DNA of 64,000 bases from SHZI01 sp041396045 (GTDB lineage Bacteria > Pseudomonadota > Gammaproteobacteria > Steroidobacterales > GCA-2729495): the NCBI GenBank assembly GCA_041396045.1, contig JAWKZI010000011.1, positions 1 to 64,000 of the forward strand, read 5' to 3'. Below, in pieces: positions 34,647 through 43,764 of this stretch. The notes under the pieces were generated by a model, which saw only the letters and a list, made by a program, of their open reading frames with translations, was not told the origin of the DNA and ran no database searches. Numbering within the stretch: position 1 is the first letter of the stretch; every line of letters starts with the position of its first letter. A program made the translations under genes and the position numbers.

Positions 34647-35717
34647 TCACGGTGCCGTCGGAGATGGTGTAGTGCCGCTGCCGGCCAGGGCCTGCTGGAA
34701 CTGGCTCTCTGCCCACAAGATGAATTTCGGATGTTCCGACAGGCCTTTGTCGGCGAAGCGGTAGTTGAGACCTTTGAGGTCGGTCTTGATGTGCGTCTGC
34801 ACACCGTAGCTGGCCGCCGCAATCGGCACGACCACCACATCCTTGCCACTCTTCGTTGCCTGCTGAATCCAGCTCCGCAGCTTGCGCACATTGGACTCGC
34901 GCACCGGCACGATCGCGTCGTCCTGCAGGTTGATGATCCGCACGTCGGCAAAGACATTCTTCGCCTTGATGCGATCCACATGCGGCTGAAGTTCCTTCAG
35001 GTCCGGGCCATTGTCCTTGTAATCCTCGGGACCGTGCCCGACGATGATCAGCAGTGAATTTTTCGGATCCCTGGCGGCTTCCATCGCGTGGTCGTACAGA
35101 ATATCGGTAATCAACGGGCTGTCGTCGAAGTGGCCTGTCCAGACAAATTCCACACCAGGCGCCTTGACCTTGGGAACCTCCATGTAGCTGGCTTCCGGAT
35201 ACTTGTTGAAAATGTACTGCCATTGTCGCGTGAGGGTGTTGTACCGGGTGGTCGTCCCCACATCCAGCAAGACAATCTTCTTCGTGCCATGAGCTACCAG
35301 GTCGTCGACGGCCGACTGCAAGTGGGCAGAACTCATCATGGACATGCCAAAGCCGATGGCAGTTGGCTGCTGTTTCGCCAGGGGCTCGTAAGCCTGTTTG
35401 AGGAGGCGGTCGCTGTTCTCGCCAACACCATGGGCAAGAACCAGCAGACCAACCGGCCCGCGAACCTTCTGGTCGCTGACATACCACTCGTAGTCCGGCC
35501 CCATGGCATGCATGTTCATGTCCATTTCGCGGTCACTCATGCCACGATAGAGCGCAACCTTCCTGCGCATCGCTTCGCGCATTTCCGGAGTCATCTCGTG
35601 GGTATTCTGGTAGGACTCCAGTCGCTTGCCATCCGCACCCATCGGCGGCACTGCTGCGGTTATCGGCAGCGCGAACAACAGAGTGCTGAACAGTACTGTG
35701 GCTATCTTGCAATTCAT
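34647..35717 (-). CDS. Exported chelatase-like (CbiX/sirohydrochlorin-type) protein
   Basis: A 356-residue protein with a signal peptide ('MNCKIATVLFSTLLFALPIT' with AAV-P after it), an acidic/Met-rich stretch (residues 45-75), then two alpha/beta modules. They carry 'GLLVLAHGVGENSDRLLKQA' and 'NSLLIIVGHGPEDYKDNG', resembling the VGHG active-site strands of CbiX/CbiK-type class II chelatases, with 'TAIGFGMSMMSS' between. Periplasmic cobaltochelatases are known in Desulfovibrio, which makes the export plausible. Substrate unknown. The start at 35717 gives the cleaner signal peptide (35732 adds five residues). Confidence 0.65.
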   Translation of the reverse strand: MNCKIATVLFSTLLFALPITAAVPPMGADGKRLESYQNTHEMTPEMREAMRRKVALYRGMSDREMDMNMHAMGPDYEWYVSDQKVRGPVGLLVLAHGVGENSDRLLKQAYEPLAKQQPTAIGFGMSMMSSAHLQSAVDDLVAHGTKKIVLLDVGTTTRYNTLTRQWQYIFNKYPEASYMEVPKVKAPGVEFVWTGHFDDSPLITDILYDHAMEAARDPKNSLLIIVGHGPEDYKDNGPDLKELQPHVDRIKAKNVFADVRIINLQDDAIVPVRESNVRKLRSWIQQATKSGKDVVVVPIAAASYGVQTHIKTDLKGLNYRFADKGLSEHPKFILWAESQFQQALAGSGTTPSPTAP

Positions 35718-35759
35718 GACCAGGCCCTTCACATGTAATGCGGTGTATCTGCGACTGAT

Positions 35760-36355
35760 TTAGCGTACCGGTTGCTCAAGAACTCGCGCCACGGCCCTGC
35801 GCAACTCGCGCTTGGTCATGGCTGCAGAACCCTTTTCGATGGCCTGGCGGGCAGCGGCCTCCACCATGCCGGAGATCAGCGCCGTGAGCAGGTTCAGGTC
35901 CCGCCGCTTTCCCTTCAATAGCTGACCGACCGCTCTCTTGAGGATTGCGTTCGGCAAGTCATGCAGCAGCATGATGTCCCGCCGCAGTTCCGGCGCTGCC
36001 TGCCGGATCTGGCTCATCATTTCCATCGTGGCGTGGCAGGGCTGGTGGCCAGATCGATCTGCGCGTTCAGCCACGCAACAATGCGGTCCATCGGGTCCGG
36101 AAAGGCAGAGTCCAGCTTGTGCATCTCGACGATGAAAGACTCCATATCCCGCTGCACGCACGCCAGCAGAATCTCATCCTTGTTCCGGAAGTACCGGTAC
36201 AACGAATTTCTGGCCAGACCCACAGCTTCGGCAATACCATCCAGATCGGTTGACCGGTAGCCACGCGCCTGGAAGAGCGTGTTGGCAGCGGTCAGAATCC
36301 GCTCGGTCTGTTGCCGCACATGTTCCTGTATGTTGGGGGCATCAATTCTGGGCAT
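35760..36355 (-). pseudogene. TetR family regulator, one frameshift
   Basis: The N-terminal frame gives a normal TetR DNA-binding domain: 'QQTERILTAANTLFQARGYR', 'STDLDGIAEAVGLARNSLYR' and 'YFRNKDEILLACVQRDMESF'. It runs into a stop after 'DLATSPATPRWK'. The other frame continues as 'HATMEMMSQIRQAAPELRRD', through 'LLTALISGMVEAAARQAIEK', and ends with 'VARVLEQPVR'. One base near 36040 restores the ~198-residue protein. It is the third gene of an ABC transporter operon and overlaps the ATPase gene by 14 bases, so it probably regulates the operon (see the palindrome at 38222). Confidence 0.82.
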
Positions 36356-37040
36356 GACTTCCAGGACCTTCTGCCGCCAGCCGGCCGTCCACGATGTGCA
36401 CGATGCGATCTGCACAATCCAGCATGTCCGGATCGTGGGTCACCATGATGGCCGCCACCTTTCGCTGGTGACACTGCGCCGCCAGCAATTCGATGATCTG
36501 GCGTCCACGGCCGTGATCAAGCATCGACGTGGGCTCGTCGGCCAGCAAAACCGTTGGATCCGACATCAACGCACGGGCTATGCCAATACGCTGCCGCTCG
36601 CCGCCGGAGAGCTGGCCTGGCCGACGGTCAGCGCGATGCGCCATACCCATCTCGCCCAGCAACTCCAGCGCCTTGCGCCGGTCGGCTGCATGCGGGCGCC
36701 GGCCGCGCAGGTGCGCCACCAGCAACAGCTGATCAAGAGCGGTCAATGCCGGCAACAGATTCGACTGCTGGAATACAAAGCCGATGTGGTCGCGACGCAC
36801 GGTTGCAAGCTGCGGAGGATTGAGCGCGGTAATGTTGTCGCCACCAATAAAGATCTGCCCGGTCGTTGGTTGGCGCAACCCCCCAACGACTGCGAGCAGG
36901 CTTGACTTGCCGGAACCGGAAGGTCCGACAACTGCCAGCAATTCGCCGGCCTGTACATTCAGGGATACGTGATCGAGTGCCGTTACCTGCTGCTCGCCAT
37001 CACCCAGAGTGAGCGTGACGTCGACCACCTTGAGGCTCAT
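36342..37040 (-). CDS. ABC transporter ATP-binding protein (LolD/MacB/DevA type)
   Basis: A 232-residue ATPase: Walker A 'VGPSGSGKSSLLAVVGGLRQ', Q-loop 'IGFVFQQSNLLPALTALDQL', signature 'LSGGERQRIGIARALM', Walker B 'VLLADEPTSMLD', H-loop 'AAIMVTHDPDMLDCADRIVH'. The type, with 'LTALDQL' after the Q-loop, is that of MacB/LolD/DevA exporters. It overlaps the permease by 4 bases. No periplasmic adaptor (HlyD/MacA) gene is next to it, which MacB- or DevBCA-type systems normally have. Confidence 0.92.
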   Translation of the reverse strand: MSLKVVDVTLTLGDGEQQVTALDHVSLNVQAGELLAVVGPSGSGKSSLLAVVGGLRQPTTGQIFIGGDNITALNPPQLATVRRDHIGFVFQQSNLLPALTALDQLLLVAHLRGRRPHAADRRKALELLGEMGMAHRADRRPGQLSGGERQRIGIARALMSDPTVLLADEPTSMLDHGRGRQIIELLAAQCHQRKVAAIMVTHDPDMLDCADRIVHIVDGRLAAEGPGSHAQN

Positions 37041-38186
37041 CGGTCCCTCCCCAGGGCAATGATCGGGTCCACGCGGGTAATCAGGCGGATCGACAGCGCA
37101 CTGCCCACCAATCCCGCGATCAGAAGCAGCAAGGCTGAGCCCAGCGCAGTCGTGGCCTGCAGGTCAAAGGGAAATCCGGAGTCGACCATTTGCTTGAATA
37201 TCACGCCCGTAAGCATGGCCAGGACCACGCCCACCACAATGCCACCGACCATCAGCAGCAGCGCCTGCCCGACCGAATCCTTCAGAAGGTAGGCATTGGA
37301 AGCTCCCAGTGCCTTGACCAGACCGATCTCGGCCGTGCGCTGAATGGTCCAGATCAGGAAGAAGGCGCCGATCAGGACCACGGAGGTCACGATCAGAAAA
37401 CCCTGAATCGCCTGCACGGTGAATACCTCCACCTGGTAGGCCGGGGATGTCTTGAACGAATCTTTCATGGTTAGTGTCACGGTGCCGAGTTCATCGTCGA
37501 CTGCCCTGGTGGCAGCAGGCGTCACCGACTTGTCCAGGTCAAGCGCCACCGCGCTGGCGAACTGATAGACAACCTCCGGCAACTTTTCGCCAGGCGGCGC
37601 TCCGCCCGGTGGCCCATAAGTGGCTTCGCCATTTTCGCAATGGTGCATACATGATCGGCTGATGCTCGTAATTGCGCTCATCGGGCGTGATACCGATAAC
37701 CTTGAGCTCGGTCAGTACGCGATCAAGGGTGATGCTGTCGCCAATCCTGACGCCGCGATCTGCCAGCAACCTGGAAATAATGACGCCGTTTTCCACGGCA
37801 CCCAAAGGCTGGCCTTCAGCCAGCGGTGGCTCCAGAAAGGATCCGGGCCGCACACCCCACAGGACGAATTCCAGCGGTTCGTTGTGCTCTCCACGACCGT
37901 TGAAAGAGGTATGCCCCAGCGGCTCCGACTTCAGCACGCCGGCCTGCGCCGCCCAGCCTTCCCACATCGACTGATCGACAAGGCTGCCGCGGAATGACGG
38001 GGTGTCGTCGTACTGGAAGGCAAAATGGGTCACCGGCAGCGCCATCAGACCGGAGACATTGTTGCTGATGAGTCCGGCCGACAGGCCGGATAGAAACGTC
38101 ATCAGGTAGGCGACCAGGGCCACCACGAAACCCATGAGCAGAAATCGGCCCTTGGCGAAAGCCAGATCGCGAATGGCGATAAACAA
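37037..38186 (-). pseudogene. ABC transporter permease (DevC/MacB-like), one frameshift
   Basis: The first frame, from a TTG at 38186 ('ggaag' upstream), gives the start 'MFIAIRDLAFAKGRFLLMGF' with one membrane segment and the periplasmic MacB-like region up to 'EHQPIMYAPLRKW'. It loses the family at about 37635. The second frame continues with 'EATYGPPGGAPPGEKLPEVV' and the three C-terminal membrane segments of a FtsX-like domain ('VLIGAFFLIWTIQRTAEIGL', ending 'RLITRVDPIIALGRDR'). One base restores about 380 residues. DevC-type permeases work with an ATPase and an adaptor to export lipids or peptides. Confidence 0.82.
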
Positions 38187-38221
38187 TGGCTACTTCCTTC
38201 AGCGATATGTTGCAGCTACTT

Positions 38222-38240
38222 TATCGACAGTCTGTCGATA
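38222..38240. promoter_or_regulatory. Perfect 19-bp palindrome upstream of the ABC/TetR operon
   Basis: TATCGACAG-T-CTGTCGATA is a perfect inverted repeat with a one-base centre, lying 36-54 bases before the permease start codon. The size and symmetry fit a TetR-family operator, and the operon's own last gene is a TetR regulator, so autoregulation is likely. Binding is inferred. Confidence 0.6.
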
Positions 38241-38275
38241 TCTTGCCGGCGTTGCCGACGCGCTGTCAATCAGCG

Positions 38276-38698
38276 TCAGGTTCGTGGCAGCGGCTGCCCC
38301 TGATCATCCAGGCAAATGACATTGCTCTTGTCGCTGGGCATCGGCGTTGAGCTGCCTGGTTTGCGTACGGCCACAAACCAGAAGCAGGCACCGGCCTGAT
38401 CGGTACCCATGGTCCACTGCTGAGGCTTTTGCAGATCATGGATTTTCGCGAAGACAGCCGGCATTTCGCCCGGCGCCTGCCGGTACATCACGAAGTGATC
38501 CAGGTCGGTGGCAATGTTGCCGTTCTCAAGACGTTGCGGCGGAACCCACCGCCAGGTGCCGTGCGCCGAGACTGTCGCTTGCGCGGCCACCATGGTGGGC
38601 GTGACCATCGCTGGCTTCCCGGCCACTAAAGGCAACAGCACGACCGCGCTCAAGCCAGCGATAGTAACCAGAGCAATGCTGCAACACAGTCTTGTCAT
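38276..38698 (-). CDS. Exported fibronectin type III-like domain protein
   Basis: A 140-residue protein with an N-terminal hydrophobic segment ('IALVTIAGLSAVVLLPLVAG'). One beta-sandwich follows that reads like an FN3 domain: 'ATVSAHGTWRWVPPQRLENG', 'TDLDHFVMYRQAPGEMPAVF' and 'ACFWFVAVRKPGSSTPMPSD', ending 'SNVICLD'. The WxxP, Y and S-N positions match the FN3 pattern seen in exported bacterial proteins. It could be anchored or secreted. No partner is obvious; it sits between the ABC operon and the copper genes. Confidence 0.6.
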   Translation of the reverse strand: MTRLCCSIALVTIAGLSAVVLLPLVAGKPAMVTPTMVAAQATVSAHGTWRWVPPQRLENGNIATDLDHFVMYRQAPGEMPAVFAKIHDLQKPQQWTMGTDQAGACFWFVAVRKPGSSTPMPSDKSNVICLDDQGQPLPRT

Positions 38699-38825
38699 GA
38701 ACTGCCAGCTTGATGGATTGCTGGCCGCCTGCCAACTTGATACGAAACGCTGCGCCGGCTACCGGACGTGCTAGCCGAAGAGACCGGATCTAGACCGGGA
38801 TCCGGATTCTGCTAAGCTCCTGCGC

Positions 38826-39197
38826 ATGACGTCCGCCCGCCGCGCAAGCTGGATCATCGGATTGGTGCTGGTGCACTTTTTCATTGTGCCCTGCGCCTCG
38901 GCGATGATGCTCATGCCGGCCGACGGCGACTGTGAGCACTGCGTAACCATCGACACGCAGGATGCCTGCCTGCTCGGTTCTGCCACCATCGGGTCAACGA
39001 TCGATGGCCTCGTATTTGACTCGGGTCGGGCCGAACTGCCCGGCATTTCGCTACCAGCCTTGTTATTGCCGTCGGTTGATGCTCATCAACTGCTGACTGC
39101 GGGCAGGCTGCAGTCCGACTTCCAGTTTCGCTTCTCCGCCATACGAGCCAGTGGCGACCCGCCGCCATACCTGTTGCTGGGTCAACTCCGAATCTAA
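38826..39197 (+). CDS. Small exported protein at the head of the copper operon
   Basis: A 123-residue protein with a signal peptide ('MTSARRASWIIGLVLVHFFI', then VPCASA-MML). The mature part has a Cys-x2-Cys pair ('DCEHCVTIDTQDACLL') and no other known motif. Position (72 bases before copA) suggests a copper-related periplasmic role, as small unknown proteins often precede copAB; this is inference. A GC-rich inverted repeat (ccggat ... atccgg) lies 20-40 bases upstream. Confidence 0.6.
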   Translation: MTSARRASWIIGLVLVHFFIVPCASAMMLMPADGDCEHCVTIDTQDACLLGSATIGSTIDGLVFDSGRAELPGISLPALLLPSVDAHQLLTAGRLQSDFQFRFSAIRASGDPPPYLLLGQLRI

Positions 39198-39269
39198 AGA
39201 TTTCCTTGCGCTCCGGTAATCCGGACACCGCGCTGTGCGGGTCCGTTGCTGACGTATCAGGAGATCACC

Positions 39270-41057
39270 ATGGCAATCCGTCGCGGGCAGGATGCCCGTC
39301 AATACTCACCCGGAATCCCGGTCGTCGACCCCGGTCGGCGACGTTTTGTGCTCGGTGCTGCCGCTACCGGCCTGGCGGCTGGTCTGGGCGGCTGGCGACC
39401 AGCCGGCGCGGCGATTGATGGCCGCGGCCTGACGCATCTGCAGGGCACGGAGTTCGATCTCACGATCGGACAGATGCCCGTACGCATCACCGACCGGGAG
39501 CGGCTGGCGGTGACGGTGAACGGGTCGCTGCCGGCGCCCGCATTGCACTGGCAGGAAGGCGATACCGTCACGATGCGGGTGACCAACACACTCGCTGAAC
39601 CGGCCTCGATTCACTGGCACGGCATTGTGCTGCCGACGGACATGGACGGCGTGCCGGGCCTGAGCTACCCCGGCATCGCACCGGGTGAAACCTTCACGTA
39701 TCGCTTCCCGGTGCATCAGTCCGGCACGTACTGGTACCACAGCCATTCGGGCTTCCAGGAGCAGTTGGGCCTGTACGGGCCTCTGGTGATCCATCCACAG
39801 GCTATGGCACCCGTTGCTTTCGACCGTGAGTACATCATGGTGCTGTCTGACTGGACCGACGAAGACCCCAACCGGATATTTCACAAACTGAAAAAGAACG
39901 CCAATTACTACAATTTCAATCAACCGACGATTGGCGATCTCTATCGTGATATCCGCACCATCGGGTTCCGTCCGGCAATCGACAAGCGCCTCATGTGGGG
40001 CGAGATGCGCATGAACCGTACCGACCTGGCCGACATCAGCGGCTACACCTACACCTACCTGCTCAATGGCTACCCACCGGGCGAAAACTGGACAGCTGAA
40101 TTCCAGCCCGGAGAACGGGTAAAACTGAGATTCATCAATGCCGGGTCGATGACGTACTTTGATGTGCGTATTCCCGGGTTACGCATGACAGTGATCGCCG
40201 CCGATGGTCAGCCGGTCAGGCCGGTTGATGTCGATGAGTTTCGTATTGCGTCAGCCGAGACCTTCGACGTGCTGGTCACCCCGGAACGCAACGAAGCCTA
40301 TACCGTCTTTGCGCAGTCGATGGACCGCACCGGATTCGCCCGCGGCACCCTGGCACCACGCCCCGGAATGACCGCTGCAGTACCCCTACTTGATCAGCCC
40401 GAGCAGTTGACGATGGCGGATATGGGCCATGACATGAGCAAGGATGCAGGCGACGGCATGGATCACTCCGGACACGATATGTCTGCCATGCCAGGCATGG
40501 ACATGTCGACCATGCCGGGCATGTCTGCCGAAAAGGAAGTGACCCATTCGGCCACTGAGTACTCGCCGATGGTCGATATGCGGGCCATGAACCCGGCCAG
40601 CCAACTGGATGATCCGGGGATCGGATTGCGCGACAACGGTCGCAGAGTGCTCACCTACGCGGATCTGAACAGCACGTTTCCGGATCCCGATGGCCGTGAA
40701 CCCACACACACTGTGGAACTCCATCTGACCGGTCACATGGAGCGCTACATCTGGTCATTCAATGGCGTGAGGTTTTCCGATGCCGCACCCATACGCCTCC
40801 GGTATGGCGAACGCGTGCGCTTCATACTGGTCAACGACGGAATGATGACTCACCCCATTCATTTGCACGGTATGTGGAGCGACCTTGAGGACGAGCAGGG
40901 ACAGTTCAAAGTGCGCAAGCACACCATCAGTGTCAAACCCGGCGAGCGACTCACGTACAGGGTCACGGCGGATGCGCTTGGCCGTTGGGCCTACCACTGC
41001 CATCTGTTGATGCACATGGAAGCCGGCATGTTCCGCGAGGTGCGCGTCGATGAATAA
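39270..41057 (+). CDS. copA: Multicopper oxidase CopA/PcoA, copper resistance
   Basis: A 595-residue periplasmic oxidase. A Tat signal ('RRRFVLGAAATGLAAGLGGW') is followed by three cupredoxin domains with all copper ligands visible: 'SIHWHGIVLPTD', 'GTYWYHSHSGFQEQLG', 'HPIHLHGMWSD' and 'AYHCHLLMHMEAGMFREV' (type 1 Cys). Residues ~385-425 are rich in Met, His and Asp ('MGHDMSKDAGDGMDHSGHDM'), a copper-binding segment of CopA. It oxidises Cu(I) and binds copper in the periplasm. Start 39270 has 'aggag' 8 bases upstream. It overlaps copB by 8 bases. Confidence 0.95.
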   Translation: MAIRRGQDARQYSPGIPVVDPGRRRFVLGAAATGLAAGLGGWRPAGAAIDGRGLTHLQGTEFDLTIGQMPVRITDRERLAVTVNGSLPAPALHWQEGDTVTMRVTNTLAEPASIHWHGIVLPTDMDGVPGLSYPGIAPGETFTYRFPVHQSGTYWYHSHSGFQEQLGLYGPLVIHPQAMAPVAFDREYIMVLSDWTDEDPNRIFHKLKKNANYYNFNQPTIGDLYRDIRTIGFRPAIDKRLMWGEMRMNRTDLADISGYTYTYLLNGYPPGENWTAEFQPGERVKLRFINAGSMTYFDVRIPGLRMTVIAADGQPVRPVDVDEFRIASAETFDVLVTPERNEAYTVFAQSMDRTGFARGTLAPRPGMTAAVPLLDQPEQLTMADMGHDMSKDAGDGMDHSGHDMSAMPGMDMSTMPGMSAEKEVTHSATEYSPMVDMRAMNPASQLDDPGIGLRDNGRRVLTYADLNSTFPDPDGREPTHTVELHLTGHMERYIWSFNGVRFSDAAPIRLRYGERVRFILVNDGMMTHPIHLHGMWSDLEDEQGQFKVRKHTISVKPGERLTYRVTADALGRWAYHCHLLMHMEAGMFREVRVDE

Positions 41058-41793
41058 GTACAGTGCGCGAAAGTATGTGTCGATTGGCCTGGTTCTCGCC
41101 CTGGGATCGATGCGAGTGGCGGCTGCCGAATCCCCGACCATGGACCATGCCTTGATGGACGACGACCCGATCATCGGCAGTGTGCTGGTGGATGAACTGG
41201 AATGGCAGGACACGTCACCCGCCGATGCCATGGCCTGGGACGTCTCAGCCTGGATCGGCCGTGACAAGGGGCGAGTGCTTCTGAGGTCAGAAGGAGAATC
41301 TGTCAACGGCGACATTGAAGGCCTGCGTGCGGAACTGCTCTGGTGGCGACCCGTCGCGACCTGGTGGAACGTGGTTGGCGGTTTGCGTCAGGACGCCGGC
41401 ACGGGTCCGGGGCGCACCTATGGACTCATTGGCATCGAGGGTCTTGCCCCTTACTGGTTTCACGTTGAGGCTGACCTGTTCGGTGGCGAGCGCGGCCAAT
41501 TCGGTACACGAATCGAATCCAGCTATGAGGTTCGCCTGACCAACCGCCTGATCCTGACGCCGCGCATGGAACTACAGGCCTTCTCCAGAGACGACGAGGC
41601 CACCGGAATTGGCAGTGGCCTCAGCAAGCTTGAAGCCGGACTTCGCTTGCGTTATGAAATTCGGCGAGAATTTGCCCCATACATCGGTATTGAGTGGACT
41701 GGTTCTTTGGGCGACACAGCCGATATGGCGCGAACCGCGGATGAACCGGTACGCGACACCCACCTGGTAGCCGGTCTTCGGTTTTGGTTCTGA
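41050..41793 (+). CDS. copB: Copper resistance protein B (outer-membrane)
   Basis: A 247-residue protein with a signal peptide (cleavage near AAA-ES), a short acidic/Met stretch ('SPTMDHALMDDDP') and a beta-barrel-like C-terminus: 'DELEWQDTSPADAMAWDVSA', 'KGRVLLRSEGE', 'APYIGIEWTG' and the terminal 'HLVAGLRFWF' (last Phe, an outer-membrane signature). It works with CopA. The Met-rich region is shorter than in many CopB proteins. Confidence 0.9.
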   Translation: MNKYSARKYVSIGLVLALGSMRVAAAESPTMDHALMDDDPIIGSVLVDELEWQDTSPADAMAWDVSAWIGRDKGRVLLRSEGESVNGDIEGLRAELLWWRPVATWWNVVGGLRQDAGTGPGRTYGLIGIEGLAPYWFHVEADLFGGERGQFGTRIESSYEVRLTNRLILTPRMELQAFSRDDEATGIGSGLSKLEAGLRLRYEIRREFAPYIGIEWTGSLGDTADMARTADEPVRDTHLVAGLRFWF

Positions 41794-41804
41794 GGAGAAC
41801 ATCA

Positions 41805-42440
41805 ATGCAAGCTGTCCGAACAATTCTTGTCAGTCTGGTTATCGTCGGTGCGGCAATTGGCGGCTTCGTCTGGTCCGGGGTCTATGACGTTGGGGCGGAT
41901 GCGCCCCACACGCGCCCGGTCTTTCGCCTGCTCGAGTTGACCAGGGACCGCTCCGTAGATGCCAGGGCTGCAGGTATTGCCGTACCCGATCTGGAGGATG
42001 CCGAACGCCTCCGCCACGGCGCTGGCAACTACGCCGCCATGTGCGAGACCTGCCACCTGCGCCCGGGCCTAGATTCCTCCGAACTGCATCGCGGCCTGTA
42101 CCCGCAGCCGCCGGAACTCGCCGCGCACAATCGCGATGAACCTGCACACGACTTCTGGGTCATCAAGCACGGCCTCAAGGCCACCGGCATGCCGGCGTGG
42201 GGCAAGAGCATGGACGATGAATCGATCTGGGGAATGGTGGCGTTTATACAGAAACTGCCGTCGTTGAGTCCGGCGGCATACCACACGGCAGTGGAAACCA
42301 GCGGTGGTCACTCCCATGGGGGACCTGAGGACGATGCGGATGATCATGACCACGATCATGACGAGGCGCACGATCACGACAACGGTAACGATCACGACAA
42401 GGGCCACGACGACGACCATGAACATGAACATGAACATTGA
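41805..42440 (+). CDS. Cytochrome c with a His/Asp-rich C-terminal tail
   Basis: A 211-residue protein: one membrane anchor or signal ('TILVSLVIVGAAIGGFVWSG'), a class I cytochrome c domain with CETCH at about residue 80 and an axial Met in 'GLKATGMPAWGKSMDDESIW', then a tail of about 45 residues made almost only of His, Asp, Glu and Asn ('DDADDHDHDHDEAHDHDNGN'). The tail can bind metal ions. It is 12 bases after copB with a 'gaggag' site, so it is part of the copper operon. An upstream in-frame start at 41784 is unlikely. Confidence 0.88.
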   Translation: MQAVRTILVSLVIVGAAIGGFVWSGVYDVGADAPHTRPVFRLLELTRDRSVDARAAGIAVPDLEDAERLRHGAGNYAAMCETCHLRPGLDSSELHRGLYPQPPELAAHNRDEPAHDFWVIKHGLKATGMPAWGKSMDDESIWGMVAFIQKLPSLSPAAYHTAVETSGGHSHGGPEDDADDHDHDHDEAHDHDNGNDHDKGHDDDHEHEHEH

Positions 42441-42492
42441 CCCGTTGAGGGCTGACCCATGACAAATCCAAGGTGAAGCGCCCCCGCTGCAC

Positions 42493-43740
42493 ATGAGTGA
42501 ACGGCAACCGCTGCCGCCTGAAGCAGGTGCTCTGCCGAAAAACGGGCCTGCAGGAAGTGCACTGGAGGTCGGCGCCGCCTTCCTGAAACTCGGCTTGTCG
42601 TCATTTGGCGGGCCAATCGCCCATCTGGGCTATTTCCATCGCGAGTTTGTTGAGCGACGGCGCTGGCTGGACAACGAGCATTTCAGCCAGCTACTCGCGC
42701 TATGCCAGTTCCTGCCGGGACCGGCCAGTAGCCAGCTCGGTTTCTCGCTCGGCCTGCTGCGTGCCGGTTGGCGCGGCGCCATCGCTGCATTCGTCGGTTT
42801 TACACTGCCCTCGGCGCTGCTGCTGTTTGCGCTTGCCGCGATGAGCAGCTATCTGGCCGGACCGCTGGGTCAGGGTGCCGTGCACGGCCTCAAGCTGGTC
42901 GCTGTAGCAGTTGTCGCCCAGGGTGTTCTGGGTATGGCGCGCACGCTGACGCCCGATCGCAACCGGGCCTTGATGGCCGCGGCGGCGGCGGGATTGATTG
43001 CGGTCAGCGGCAGTGCGTGGTCGCAGTTGCTGGTGGTGGCCGCCGGCGCCGCGCTGGGCCCGTGGCTATGCCGGCAGGTGGCGGCACGGCACGGTGAAAC
43101 GTTCTCGCTACATTACGGTCGACGCACCGGTGGCGGCCTGCTACTGGTGTTTGGCCTGTTGCTGGCGACGGCCTTGTTCGCGGCGCCGGATCTGCCGCCG
43201 CTGGCACAGGTGGCTGGTGCGTTCTATCGTGCTGGCGCGCTGGTGTTCGGCGGCGGGCACGTTGTACTGCCACTGCTGAAGCAGACGGTAGTCGATCCGG
43301 GCTGGCTCAGCAACGATACGTTCCTTGCCGGCTACGGCGCGGCCCAGGCGATGCCCGGTCCGATGTTCACGCTTTCCGCATTTCTCGGCGAACGTCTGCA
43401 TGACGGGCAAGGCGGCGCACCTGGTGCCACCATCAGCCTGCTGGCAATCTTCCTGCCGGGACTGCTGCTGGTCGCCGGTGTCTTGCCGTTCTGGCGGACA
43501 CTGAGCAATCGTGACGGCGCCGCTCGCATGTTGGCAGGCGTCAACGCGACCGTGGTCGGTCTGCTGGCAGCGGCACTTTATGATCCGGTGTGGGTCAGCG
43601 CCGTGCATGACGCCAAGGATTTTGCCATCGCGCTCATCGCCTTTGCGTTACTCGTGGCTGCGCGTTGGTCCGCATTGGCCGTTGTTGCATGGTGCGTAGT
43701 GGCATCCATATTGTGGCAGGTAGGCGCCATCCACCATTGA
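42493..43740 (+). CDS. chrA: Chromate transporter ChrA (long form)
   Basis: A 415-residue membrane protein made of two homologous halves. The first has 'FLKLGLSSFGGPIAHLGYFH' and 'ALCQFLPGPASSQLGFSLG'; the second has 'FYRAGALVFGGGHVVLPLLK' and 'GAAQAMPGPMFTLSAFLGER'. The FGGP and LPGP/MPGP pairs are ChrA signatures. ChrA exports chromate. The gene is GC-rich and its TGA (43738-43740) lies inside the -35 box of the globin promoter. Confidence 0.93.
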   Translation: MSERQPLPPEAGALPKNGPAGSALEVGAAFLKLGLSSFGGPIAHLGYFHREFVERRRWLDNEHFSQLLALCQFLPGPASSQLGFSLGLLRAGWRGAIAAFVGFTLPSALLLFALAAMSSYLAGPLGQGAVHGLKLVAVAVVAQGVLGMARTLTPDRNRALMAAAAAGLIAVSGSAWSQLLVVAAGAALGPWLCRQVAARHGETFSLHYGRRTGGGLLLVFGLLLATALFAAPDLPPLAQVAGAFYRAGALVFGGGHVVLPLLKQTVVDPGWLSNDTFLAGYGAAQAMPGPMFTLSAFLGERLHDGQGGAPGATISLLAIFLPGLLLVAGVLPFWRTLSNRDGAARMLAGVNATVVGLLAAALYDPVWVSAVHDAKDFAIALIAFALLVAARWSALAVVAWCVVASILWQVGAIHH

Positions 43741-43764
43741 CAAGGTCGGCGCGACCAATAAGAT
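43737..43764 (+). promoter_or_regulatory. Promoter of the globin / cbb3 oxidase cluster
   Basis: A consensus -35 box TTGACA (43737-43742) and TAAGAT (43759-43764) are 16 bases apart. The -10 box overlaps the left half of the NsrR-type palindrome, an arrangement that would let the repressor block RNA polymerase. The spacer holds a small GGTCG-GCG-CGACC repeat (43744-43756) of unknown meaning. Confidence 0.55.

Noticed and set aside
38780..38803. ccggatc ... gatccgg repeat as a CueR or CopR operator
   Set aside because: The repeat does not match a known copper-regulator box and no regulator gene is adjacent; kept only as a remark in the neighbouring gene.
42300..42440. Repetitive gatcatgac-type DNA as a tandem repeat or CRISPR-like array
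   Set aside because: The repetition follows the His/Asp codons of the cytochrome tail; there are no spacers and no regular unit.
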